DNA of 64,000 nucleotides. It comes from Lithodes maja. Lineage: Eukaryota > Arthropoda > Malacostraca > Decapoda > Lithodidae. Both the position numbers and the translations under genes were made by a program. The notes under the pieces are model-generated. The model did no database searches and had not been told where the DNA came from. It saw only the letters and a list, made by a program, of their open reading frames with translations. Shown one piece after another: positions 1 through 9,780 of the stretch; the first letter of the stretch is position 1; each line of letters opens with the position of its first letter. The stretch is taken from positions 1 to 64,000 of the forward strand of contig JBAKBP010001417.1 in the NCBI GenBank assembly GCA_037953745.1, read 5' to 3'.

Positions 1-70
1 GTGTGGTGGAGTGGTCATGCCACTGGATTGGTAATCCAATGGACCCGGGTTCAAATCCCGATATATCAAT
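1..70 (+). repeat. tRNA-Thr-like sequence, probable SINE head or pseudo-tRNA
   Basis: The sequence has a box B-like GGTTCAAATCC and an anticodon-loop TTGGTAA flanked by a 4-bp stem, giving anticodon GGT (Thr). The acceptor ends do not pair and the window edge cuts the 5' side. There is no CCA or clear Pol III terminator. A tRNA-derived SINE head or pseudo-tRNA is more likely than a working gene. Confidence 0.5.
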
Positions 71-496
71 GGGAAGATATTATTGGGATTGAATTTGTGC
101 TGTACCTAGTATCAGTGCATTACCACAAAGCCCACCGAAATGCCAAAAAAATACCCTCATTGTTCCCTGATTAAATAACACTGTATGAATATTCCCATAT
201 TCAAAATATGTTACAGGGGGACAATGCCTAGTGAGTTCACTGCTCAATAGGTGGCGTTCTGAGAGTGAGGGTCTGAGTCTGGAGGGTGAGACGGTGAAGC
301 ACTTGAGCGAAGCAACCGGCCGCTTCAGAGATGGAGCTGCTTCGAGCCATGATGGTTGCTTCACATGTCTCACTCCCCAGACTGGAACAAGACCTCACGG
401 GCTTCACCGTGTTGAGCGGTGGAATGTACAGGCTCTCAGCCTATGCCCGAGAGGGAGTAGTTGGAATATAGAAAAAAAAAAAAAAAAAAAAAAAAA
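71..496. other. Non-coding stretch ending in poly-A run
   Basis: No recognisable gene. The short open frames here have no known domain and overlap on both strands. Positions 472-496 are an uninterrupted A run, probably the tail of a retroposed copy. Confidence 0.5.
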
Positions 497-572
497 TGTG
501 GTACTCCAAGGACTCGAACCTAGGATACTCACACCCAAATTCTGCTCACTAACCAGGACGCTATCAAGACAG
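497..572 (-). repeat. tRNA-derived SINE head, family S1, copy 1
   Basis: Reading the minus strand gives a tRNA-like body with box B GGTTCGAGTCC and box A-like GATAGCGTCC. The same unit occurs at 12365-12490 (minus) and 18815-18926 (plus), so this is a dispersed SINE family. Arms are degenerate and no clean cloverleaf forms. It directly abuts the poly-A run ending at 496. Confidence 0.55.
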
Positions 573-780
573 TTAAATAAAAGAACACAATTGTAAAACA
601 CAATTTGTCAAACTTTCTAAATAAACATATAATCATTTTTCATCCAGCTGATGGTAAATTGATTCCTTTATCGTTTGATTTATCGATTCTTGATGGAAAA
701 ATATGATACTGCTATGTGTCTGCATCATATTATGGACAACTTATCATAATTCAAATGTTAAACTTGCAAAATAAACAAAT

Positions 781-900
781 CAAAACTGGGACCAGACAAT
801 ATAAAGACAAAAGAACTAATCAAAACTGGGACCAGACAATATAAAGACAAAAGAACTAATCAAAACTGGGACCAGACAATATAAAGACAAAAGCACTAAT
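781..900 (+). repeat. Tandem repeat, 40 bp x 3
   Basis: Three consecutive 40-bp units start CAAAACTGGGACCAGACAAT; the third differs at one base. The unit is part of the wider dispersed repeat seen at 8440-8690 and 26381-26485, where the same phrase is followed by AATCGCTATGTGGAAA. So this is local amplification inside an interspersed repeat. Confidence 0.85.
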
Positions 901-1074
901 CAAAAGCGCTATGTGGAAACAACGCTATAGTTAAATATATTTATGAAATTTAAATGTAAAACTTGCAAACTAAACAAACCAAAACTGCGACAAAGACAAT
1001 ATAAAGGCAAAATAACTAATCAAAATCGCTATGTGGAAACAACGCTTACTAAAGGAACACAATTGTAAAATACT
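901..1074 (+). repeat. Unclassified dispersed repeat (GCTATGTGGAAA family)
   Basis: Contains two diverged copies of a block with ATGTAAAACTTGCAAA and CGCTATGTGGAAACAACGCT. Related blocks occur at 8440-8690 and 26381-26485, and in reverse near 23290-23510. No coding capacity or terminal repeat was seen, so the class is unknown. Confidence 0.5.
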
Positions 1075-2510
1075 AATTGTACAACTAATTACACCTGACC
1101 TACCCCTACCTCCAACACAACATGGCTTTAGGCCACTGCACTCCACAAACACTCTCCTCACAGACCTTACCCAAAGAGCTTTCGACGGCATCAACTCAGC
1201 TAGACCACCACAAAGATCATTATTAGCCACACTCGACATTAGTAAAGCCTTCGATGCCATCCCTCGCCACAACCTAACAAACAAAAACTACAACACAAAA
1301 AGATGGCTGGCCAACTTCCTAGCAGGCAGATGTGCACACGTATCTTTTGCCGGTCAGTCATCTAGAATCAGAAACTTTCCAAACGGAGTCCCACAAGGAT
1401 CCGTCCTATCGCCCCCACTCTTCAATCTGTACATGCACGATATAACTACACCCAATACGCCCCAAATAAACCTAGCCTCCTACAGTATGCAGACGACATA
1501 ACACTCACATGCACACACCATGACCCAAATAGAGCAACAGATCTCCTTCAACCCTATCTCAACACACTACATGGCTGGTGCACTACAAACAGACTTAATC
1601 TAGCCCCAGCCAAATCCACCGCAACCCTGCTCACAACCTGGACAGGAGAACACGAATACATCCCTCAACTCACCATAAACAACACACGCCTAACACATAC
1701 ACACACACCCAAAATCGTAGGAGTAACATATGATACTCATATGACATTCAAACAGCACACCACAAACATTAAAAAGAAACCGACACCCAGACTTAACGCC
1801 CTCAGGTCACTTGCTCACACAAAATTTGGACACAACAAAGAAACCACCACCACAGTATATAAACAATACATAAGATCAGTGATGGAATATGCAAGCCCAG
1901 CCTGGGCTTCTAACCTAGCTGAAACACATCATAAGACCTTAGACTATTCAAAACAAACCCCTAAAGATCATTACAGGCTGCACAGCTACTGCACCCACAG
2001 ATCACCTACATCAAGAAACCAAAATCCTTAAAGTCAAAGACCATCTGGACATGAGAGGCACTCAATTCCTGGCAGCAGCCTCCACAAACCAGGACCACCC
2101 ACTAAACTACATAGCAACACATCCACAGACACCAAGAAATATCAAAACAACACCCAGCACACGGTATCACACACAATTACTGTCCTCTCTCCCTCCCTGC
2201 CCACCCCAAACCAACTTCCAGAAGCACATCCATACTTATTTCTCTCGCCGATCCATCCACTCACTCACAGACAACACGCAGCTGCAAGCACGACCTCCCG
2301 AAATCCATCCTTCCGAATCCTCCCTTCCTCGCAAGGACAGAGTCCACCTGGCCAGGCTGAGATGCGGACACCATCCAGCCATCCTGAGCTATCAGAAGAG
2401 ACTGGATGACTCCAGCGTCGACACCTGCCCGGGATGTAACACAGCACCCCATACCATTAAACACATCATAGAAGACTGCATTTCACACAACCACATATGC
2501 CAACAACACT
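1075..2510 (+). pseudogene. Decayed LINE reverse transcriptase, 2A-LINE family (partial copy)
   Basis: The translated frames match the C-terminal two thirds of the intact ORF at 19170-23135: the RT core around TQHGFRPLHST, LDISKAFD and NGVPQGSVLSP, then the C-terminal region with RLRCGHHPA and CPGC...H...C residues. The copy begins inside the RT domain and stops before the normal 3' end. It carries a 12-bp deletion near 1287, a small insertion near 1483 that breaks the YADD catalytic motif, and further frameshifts around 1945 and 2030. It is dead as an enzyme. It lies directly upstream of an RTE C-terminal scrap, so its 3' end was probably lost to a later rearrangement. Confidence 0.85.
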
Positions 2511-2513
2511 CTG

Positions 2514-2660
2514 ATTGTGGAGGGAGCTGCACCAAGGGGTGGACCGAGGAAGACCTGGGATCGGACTATACGTGCCGATCTCAAATCCAAGAACTTGACA
2601 AGTGAAGCAGCCCTTAACAGGGTTGCCTGGAACGCCGCCATTAGGACAACACGTATTTTC
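2514..2660 (+). pseudogene. RTE LINE C-terminal scrap
   Basis: One frame reads PRKTWDRTIRADL...LNRVAWNAAIR, the conserved C-terminus of RTE-type ORFs (GRP..W followed by a W-x-x-x-I motif). A relative is at 25760-25858. It is only about 50 codons, out of frame with the neighbouring LINE remains, and is best read as a truncated insertion junction. Confidence 0.6.
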
Positions 2661-4110
2661 AACATCGTCACATTCATAGGTATACATGGCACAGAGGTGA
2701 AGGTGAGCAGGAACAGAAATCTTTAATTGACTATGCCATGATTGACTCTGGGCTAAAAGGAACCATTTTAGATTCGAAAGCTGTACGACGTATGCTGACG
2801 GGATCAGACCACTATACAGTGCTGACAAAAGTGAGGATAAGGAAGGAGTGCAAATATGAGAGGAAAGAGAGAAAACTGACAGTAGAGAGAATAAATGTGA
2901 GAAAACTAAGTGAAGAATGTAATGCAACAAAATACAGGGACATGCTGAAAGAGACTATAAAGAGCATGGATGATATGATAGACCTAGGAAATACTGTAGA
3001 CGAAGTATGGATAGGTACAAGAGACTCCATGATTAAAGCAGCTGAGGAAGTATGTGGGAAGACAAAATTTAAGATGTGGAAGAAGAAAGGTAACGCATGG
3101 TTTAGCAAAGAGATAGAAGAAATAGTGAAAAAGAAGAAAGAGTTGAGAAAGAGTATGCTGCAAAAGAATATACCTAGAGCAACTAGAGATGCGAGGAAAG
3201 AAGAATATAAAAACTTGAAACAAAGAGTGACGAGGACGATACAAGATGCTAAAAGGAAGGCAGATGAGGAATATGGGAAAAAGATTAGTGAACAGTTTCT
3301 GAATGACAAGAAAGCATACTACAGAGCTGTGAAAGAAGCCAGAGGGAAGAAGACTGAGAGTGTCTCAGGTGGTAGGATGAGGGACATGAATGGGGAAGTG
3401 GTAGAGGGTGATGATGTGGTGAAAGTATGGAAAGATAATTTTAGTAGCTTAGCTGTAAAGAGTAGGGGAAGGCAAAAATCTCATCCATAGGGCTGGAGAG
3501 AGGTAGAATAAACAGGGTAGTTGAAAGCCAGATAAGCAGAGAAGAAGTAAAAGAAGCAGTCATTAGACTTAAAATGGGCAAAGCTGCTGGAGTAAATAAC
3601 ATCCCAGGTGAAATGCTGAGATATGGAGAAGAAGCTGTTGACATAATGCATACATTATGTAAATTAGCATGGGAAAAGGAAAGTGTACCAGAGGACTGGA
3701 GGAAAGCAGTGATAGTACCCTTGTACAAAGGGAAGGGTAGTAAAGAGGAGTGTAAGAGTTATAGGGGAATTAGTTTGCTTAGCATACCTGGAAAGGCACA
3801 CGCAAGATTAGTAACAGAGAGACTACAGAAGATAACGGATGACAAAATAGGCGAGGAGCAGGGAGGTTTCAGAAAGGGCAGGGGGGGCTGCGTTGACCAG
3901 ATAATCTCAATGCGTTTGTTGGTAGAGAAGTATCTGGCCAAGAACAGAAAACTCTATGCAGCATTCATAGATTTGGAAAAAGCCTATGACAAAGTAGATT
4001 GGGAGGGTCTGTGGGATGTGTTAACAGTATATGGTGTGGGAGGAAAGTTGCTAATGGCACTAAAATCTTTTTATAGGAATGCAATGGCAAATGTGAACGT
4101 AGAAGATAAG

Positions 4111-4702
4111 TTAACCTCTGAAGTGCGCATGGGGGTAATTGGAAACGTCCCCCTGTGCTGACGTATTTGAGGTGTTTCCGTCACTAAAATATTCATTGTG
4201 CCATTAATAGCATTAATACTTATCCATATGCGCCCATTATGGGTTGATTATAAAGGTATTAACCTGAAACAACAATAAAACGAGTGAAAACAGCGTTTGG
4301 ATGGTCAAAATCGGAGATATAGCCCGCGAGTTGTATAATGTATGGGTGAAGCAAGCTACTTTCCCGCCAATTTCCCCCAAGGCCACTGAGACACAGTCGA
4401 TCGATACTCTCTCTCTCTCTCTCTCTCTCTCTTGCACTCGCTTGCCATCAGTGATGACAACACCCTGCTTGCTAATGTTAGCACGAAAATATACCTCAGA
4501 ATAAGGGAATAACAGGGAAAATAGGTGATAACTGAAGGAGAGGAGAAAAGTGGGGAAGGAGGGGAGGTAGAGGACTGAGATTTTGCATGGCCCAGGGGCC
4601 AAAAAAAAATAAAAAAATAAAAAAAATATTTTGTTTTCGATGTCAAAAGTTGATTTTTGTTTTCACTCACTCATAAGAGTCTCCCCGCAGTTCCCGGGTT
4701 AA
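4111..4702. mobile_element. TTAA element family B, copy 1 (non-autonomous piggyBac-like)
   Basis: A 592-bp insert in the RTE ORF, with TTAA at both ends. Terminal sequences are TTAACCTCTGAAGTGCG and, inverted from the other end, TTAACCCGGGAACTGCG, so an imperfect 17-bp inverted repeat. It has no transposase. It contains a (TC)n tract at 4408-4432 and A-rich runs near 4604-4627. A second copy is split by later insertions at 37486-43850. TTAA target duplication is the established signature of piggyBac-type transposition. Confidence 0.85.
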
Positions 4703-5026
4703 GTGAAAGTTTTGAGGTCAATGTAGGAGTAAGACAGGGATGTGTCATGTCAGCTTGGTTGTTCAATATATACATGGATGGAGTGATTAGAGAATGTAGG
4801 GCGGGATCAATGGGTGTAGGAGCTACACTGGAATCAGAGGGAAGAGCATGGAAGATTTTAACATGCCTATATGCGGACGATGCAGTCCTGTTGGCGGAAA
4901 ATGCGGAAGAACTTCAGAGAGTGGTCACTGACTTTGACAGGGTATGTGAAAAGAGAAAGTTAAAGGTCAATGTAGGGAAATGTAAGGTAATGGTGTTTGA
5001 GAGAAGAATGCATGAAACCATAGATT

Positions 5027-5472
5027 TTAACCCGTGGAGCCCCGACTAGTTTTGTAATGTTTGTTCACCAGAACCCGGCCGGTTTTCAAAAAATGGTTTT
5101 ATTCTAGAAACAATAGCGAATGGGTTAGGAATGAAGGAAAAACCACGAAAAACCGCTCAAAAAGCTTAAAGAATGGTCCTACAGAGCCCCCGAAAATGTA
5201 TTTTACAAGAGTAAAAAATTGAAGGCAATTACCCCAAAAAAACAAGTTATTGTGCGCTCACGCGCACGCACATGGACTTTGAGAGTTTTCAACCATCGGC
5301 ACGGTTGCGTGGGATACGTACACAGTTCCCATACAAATCTGAGCCCACTCAAGTGGCTACACCTGAGGTTACGGTCGGCGCAATTAGGGTGACGCGTCAG
5401 ACGCGTCTCTGGGGCTGTGCGTTACATACATCGCCGACGCGTCAGACGCGTCGCTGGGGCTGTACGGGTTAA
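5027..5472. mobile_element. TTAA element family F, copy 1 (446 bp)
   Basis: Bounded by TTAA at 5027-5030 and 5469-5472. Termini are TTAACCCGTGGAGCCCC and, inverted, TTAACCCGTACAGCCCC. The copy at 11786-12231 has the same 446-bp length and near-identical sequence. A GACGCGTCAGACGCGTC-like repeat lies just inside the right end. No transposase; small open frames are spurious. Inserted in an RTE LINE reading frame. Confidence 0.9.
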
Positions 5473-6442
5473 GGAAAAATATAGAATAAAAAAAAACATG
5501 AGAAAAGTTGTAAAATAAAAATGAAAAATGAAGTACTGGAAGAGGTTGAAAGCTTCAAGTATTTGGGAGCTGTACTTTGCAAATATGGTAAAATTGAGAG
5601 TGAGATAAAAGAGAGAAAAATGCAAGGGAGAAAGGTGATTGGAGAACTTCATAGTATTCTCAAAGGAAGAATGATTAGTCAGGAAGTTAAAAAGTCACTG
5701 AGAAACAGTGTGCTGCTCCCAACACTCTTGTATGGAAGTGAGACATGGACAGCAAGTGACGAGGACCTCTCCAAACTGAGAGCTGTGGAGATGAGCTTTT
5801 TCAGAATGGCAGCTGGCATGAATAGGCTAGATGGGCCAAGTAATAGGGAAGTGTACGAGTCCTTTGGAATGGAAGAGCAGGCTTTGGGCATTGATTGTGG
5901 TGTGGTTGAGTGTATAAAGAGAAGTACTTTGAGGTGGTATGGTCATGTTCAGAGAATGGATGAAGACAGAATGCCAAGAAAGATATATGGGAGTCAGGTG
6001 AGTGGAACTGCTAGTAGTGGAAGACCACCTATGGTATGGGAAAAGAAAGTAGAAAAATATATTGAAGAAAAACTTCCACGTAGTGGAAGGGGCATTGTGG
6101 CATGGGCAAACGTGGCATGTCTTGACAAAGTAGCCTGGAGACGTTTCTGTCATGGCCATCCTCTAGCGGGGGTTTCCCAGGGGGAAACAAGGCGTCGGAG
6201 ATGATGATGATGATGATGAAAACAAACTCAAAAGTTACTGATCAAATCAATATAACTAACTCATTAAAATAAAAACTATCGAAAAGACAACACTAAACAA
6301 AATCTCTATGCGGAAAAATACATTTAAATTTATCGGATATTAAACTTTGAAAACAACAAACTTATATCAATATAATACAATAACACAAAACTAACAATTT
6401 CTCAATGCCTCAGCAAGACTCAACAAGTAACAGTAAACATAA

Positions 6443-8190
6443 ACGCGGGGTAACTTCGGACTTGGGTCATAACTTCGGACATCGGCGATAATAAGTAATT
6501 AGACATTGTCATTATATAATGGAAACGCTTTTTATTGTTTTTTTTTGTGGGGTCCGTTTAGAGAAATGGCAAAGGAAGAGCATGTAAAAGTCCTAGGGAA
6601 CTGACATGAGTATATGTACACAAAAAAAATATTATATATGTGACGAAAATATATACGGTACATTTTTCGCTACCCTGCCAAACTTCTATCACCCTGAAGA
6701 AATACAATTGTATGAATGATGTTGTGACTGATATAATTTTGTAGTAACATTACCAGAGACAACATCCACCAAAGGAAATTTGTTACACTTGTATAACGCT
6801 CTAGCTAGAACACTTATCATTTAACTGATTGTGTTTTTAAAAAAAAACATGGTAACTTCGGACATGGAACAAAACAATCGTTTGTTATTATTTGCCCTAT
6901 GAAAATCATTCATAATACTTGTACATCATTAACATGGTGGTAAAAGATCAAATAATCATTCTCCGAGTCCAAAAACCCATAAAAATATGATACTGTACTA
7001 TGCTAACCGATTTATGTATTTCGGATCATTCTGGATATATAATATATATAAATTAGGAGAGGCATATATCTTGTCCAAAAAAAATTGTATCTGCCGAAAG
7101 AAACACCAACAAATACGTTATACCTATAAAAATGCTCAAATTCATAAAAGTGTATATGCAATTTATTATGCAGTGATATATTATACTGTACCTATATATT
7201 TTCACTAGGCCTAGTTAATTTTTGAGTTATTGATTTGACAGCATTGGTTATTTTTCCTGCTCAATATTTTCTAGGAGTGAGCTCAATGCCTAACGAGAAC
7301 ACATCCAAACAGAATATACTGTATGTTAAACATCATATATATCCCCCTCCTATACTGATTATACAGGCCTAAAAGTATTGACTGTGCATTTTCCACTATA
7401 ACATCGGACAGTTATAAGCAGCAATAATAAAATATTCATATAAAATAGTAGGAGCCGAAAAATGAATGAAATAAGGCCACGAACGTAGGTCCGAAGTTCT
7501 CCTCCGTTTGTCCGAAGTTATCTCAGCTTTCTTGGCAACCATTTTCCATGGTGATGGGCTGGTCTATCAGAATGAGAGTTGAGCGTTCTCTGCCATACCC
7601 ATAGCTTACCCTGACTGTTCCTTTTACTTATATATTTTCTAGATCTCAAGTGACGGCATCTTTTCCGTGGATTGACCTCCCTACTGCCAACCCTGGCAGA
7701 TTGGGAGCCAAAGCGTCACATTTTTCCTTTGCCCCTCAACTTTCCCTTTATAATTGCTGAGGGGCACAGGGCCTTGGGTGGGGCTTCTGTTTCCCGGGCG
7801 TTTCCGCACCCTCCTCAGCTCCCCGCCTTTGAGTGGCTTCGGTCACCTGGGCATTATTAGTGGTAAGCTGGGAGGGTTCTGTGGGGGCGCTCGGTTATGG
7901 CCTTGGCCTTGCTCGGGACCTTGGGGCTGTTCGGCCAGACAGCCTGAGGAACAACAACCATTTTCCATAAGAAACACTGTATGTCCGAAGTTATCAACTT
8001 TTCAAGCAAACTTCGGACATCATTTAGGATAAGGATAGCTCTCTTCTTATGGGGGATAATTTTAGGAGGCTTCCTGGATTACGGCGCACTATCACCATAC
8101 ATCACTTGACCTAGTTAAATCTCTATAATGTGTTTACACTCAGGAGAAATTGTTAAGAAACATCGAAAAATGTCCGAAGTTACCGCATTT
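6443..8190. mobile_element. Putative non-autonomous DNA element with TAACTTCGGAC repeats
   Basis: The two ends carry inverted GCGG(GG)TAACTTCGGAC-type sequences near 6445 and 8170. Further copies of AACTTCGGAC lie near 6470, 6850 and 8005, and inverted copies near 7492, 7509 and 7981. Such subterminal repeats often bind transposase in known DNA transposons, but I recognise no superfamily and no transposase. Positions 7549-7955 are a later retroposon insertion. Exact ends and target duplication are not resolved; the remainder is AT-rich with no gene. Confidence 0.5.
7549..7955 (+). mobile_element. Short LINE-derived retroposon (derivative copy 1)
   Basis: About 410 bp flanked by a 12-bp direct repeat, AACCATTTTCCA, at 7537-7548 and 7956-7967. 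This is target-primed retroposition. Its first half resembles the 5' end of the LINE at 19177-23135 (GCCAACC, GGGAGCCAAA, GAGTGGCTTCGGTC phrases). Its end (GGGGCTGTTCGGCCAG then GGAACAACAAC) matches that LINE's 3' end, including the start of an AAC tail. It therefore looks like an internally deleted, non-coding derivative mobilised by the LINE. Relatives are at 18927-19165 and 27158-27573. Confidence 0.8.
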
Positions 8191-8199
8191 TACGGTACA

Positions 8200-8689
8200 T
8201 CACTACATGAGCAAGTTAATATCATTCCAGTAAACAGAAACAATACATTATCCTCAAAAGAACGCTTGGCGGTGACGTAGACAGGCGGGATTTTTGAGCC
8301 GCAATAACGGCTATAGGACCCGTAGTAACAGAAAAGTTGGGTTTTTTTGGTCTACGCGATAATGCTCAAACGCGATAACAAAACCCGCAATAACGGAGGG
8401 ATAAGTGTATACGCTTATCACTACAATTACAATATGAAACTTGCAAAACAAACAAACAAAAACAGGGACGATATAAGATAAAAGAAAAAGAACTAATCAA
8501 AATCGCTATGTGGAAATAACGCTTTAGCCAAATAAAATTATGAAATTATAATGTAAAACTTGCCATATAAACAAACCAAAACTAGGACGACACAAGATAA
8601 ACGCAAAGGAACTAATCAAAATCGCTATGTGGAAATAACGCTAAATGAAATTAAATTTGAAATAAAAGAACACAATCCACCACATAGGG
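8200..8689. repeat. Unclassified dispersed repeats, no gene
   Basis: From 8440 two diverged units of the AACTTGC...GCTATGTGGAAATAACGCT family occur in tandem, about 120 bp apart. 8260-8420 contains GCAATAACGG phrases of unknown origin. No open frame of note. Confidence 0.45.
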
Positions 8690-9031
8690 TGTACTCACCT
8701 AATTGTACTCACCTAATTGTAGTATACAGGATTTGAGCCTAAGCTCATGTTGTCCTGTCTCTCTCTCTACATTTATCCAATTTTGCTTTAAAAGTTTGGA
8801 TATTTCTTGCTCCCACCACCTCCCCATCCAACTTATTCCAACACTCAATGCTTCTATACGGGAAGCTGAACTTTCTTACATCAGACTTACATATAACTTT
8901 CCTAACTTACAATCATGACCCCTGGTTCTTCCCTCGTCCCTCACCACAAAATCTCCCTTGTCGATCTTCTCAAAACCTTTCACACACTTAAACATCATGA
9001 TCATGTCACCTCTCTCTCTCCTCTCCCTCAG
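8690..9031 (-). pseudogene. CR1-like LINE 3' fragment
   Basis: On the minus strand this matches the C-terminal coding end and 3' end of the CR1-like LINE at 58117-61841: reading frames for the KFSFPYRS-type segment, then a 3' terminus with two copies of ACCTAATTGTACTC. Such short terminal repeats are typical of CR1 elements. It is 5'-truncated and frame-broken, and is inserted within dispersed repeat sequence. Confidence 0.7.
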
Positions 9032-9560
9032 TGTACATCACTACATGTGCAAGTTAATTTATTTCCCTACCAAACTAATCGCAAACATAACAACGCACTA
9101 TCGTCACGTTCAAGGAATTAAACATGAACAATACATTATCATCAAAAGAACAGTAAAAATATAGATTAAATTCTTAAAGACTCACATTATTTTGGCAGAG
9201 TTGTTGTTGGTCAAACAGTTGTATCCGATGGCCCCGTGTAGTGGAAGGTGTCCTGTTCTGGTCCTCCAACAGTTGTCCTATACTTTTGACATCAAGGAAC
9301 CCAACACCAATCTGTAAAAGTTATAATGCCAGTTTTAGTTTGTTTATTTTGCAAGTTTTACATTATAATACAGTCAGTTCTCCCATTACACGCCTATATG
9401 GGCGACAAATGATGGCGCGTACAGTATTAGGATTCCGCGTATTAGGAACATGTCAAAAATAAACTGAACAAGCCAGACCTATGAGAGTTCCGTATGGAGC
9501 TCAGTGGTCTGGTTAATCTGCTCTAACTAACTAAACTGAACAAGATGTGGAAATATACGT

Positions 9561-9640
9561 GAGCCGAATAGGCCTATTGGTCTAACTGGTAGGGTGACCA
9601 TTTCGTAGCCCAAGGGTCCCAGGTTCCAACTCCCGCCCAG
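9561..9640 (+). repeat. tRNA-like sequence (degenerate SINE head)
   Basis: Box A-like TGGTCTAACTGGTAGGG and box B-like GGTTCCAACTC are spaced as in a tRNA, but stems are poor. Probably a degraded tRNA-derived SINE rather than a gene. Confidence 0.35.
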
Positions 9641-9780
9641 GGTATATTTTCGGGAGGCTATTTTCGCATCAAACGAAGTTTAGGTGTGTTGGTAAAATTG
9701 TCTAGATGGTTGAAAGTAAGATCGGAGCTCCATAACTCCTCTTTCGGGTAGGGTGTAAATCCTATTCCTACAAACATACC

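Larger units (their letters stand above)
2661..6219 (+). pseudogene. RTE-type LINE, 5'-truncated and split by two TTAA insertions
   Basis: This encodes the tail of an AP endonuclease (LIDYAMIDSG, then GSDHYTVLTKV), a linker, and an RT domain with GGFRKGRG, FIDLEKAYDKVDW, VRQGCVMSAWLFNIYMDG and YADDAVLL. The RTE C-terminus is at 5521-6204 (ESFKYLGAVL, YGSETWTA, LRWYGHVQRMD). It breaks at 4111 and 5027, each time at a TTAA flanking an inserted element. Removing the first insert restores an uninterrupted RT frame. Further frameshifts lie near 3480 and 5510. The 3' end is a (TGA)n run at about 6198-6219, the microsatellite-like tail usual for RTE elements. Domain identity is firm; clade is by motif only. 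Confidence 0.85.

Noticed and set aside
1..70. Functional tRNA-Thr gene
   Set aside because: The acceptor stem does not pair, the T-arm has a mismatch and there is no Pol III terminator just downstream.
231..596. 121-codon frame containing poly-Lys
   Set aside because: The Lys run is the poly-A tract at 472-496; no homology recognised.
781..900. Possible CRISPR-like array
   Set aside because: The 40-bp units are directly adjacent with no unique spacers, and the DNA is eukaryotic.
5272..5472. Open frame of 66 codons, with a near-identical partner at 12031-12231
   Set aside because: Both lie at the same place in family F non-autonomous elements. The conservation reflects element identity, not protein selection, and there is no known domain.
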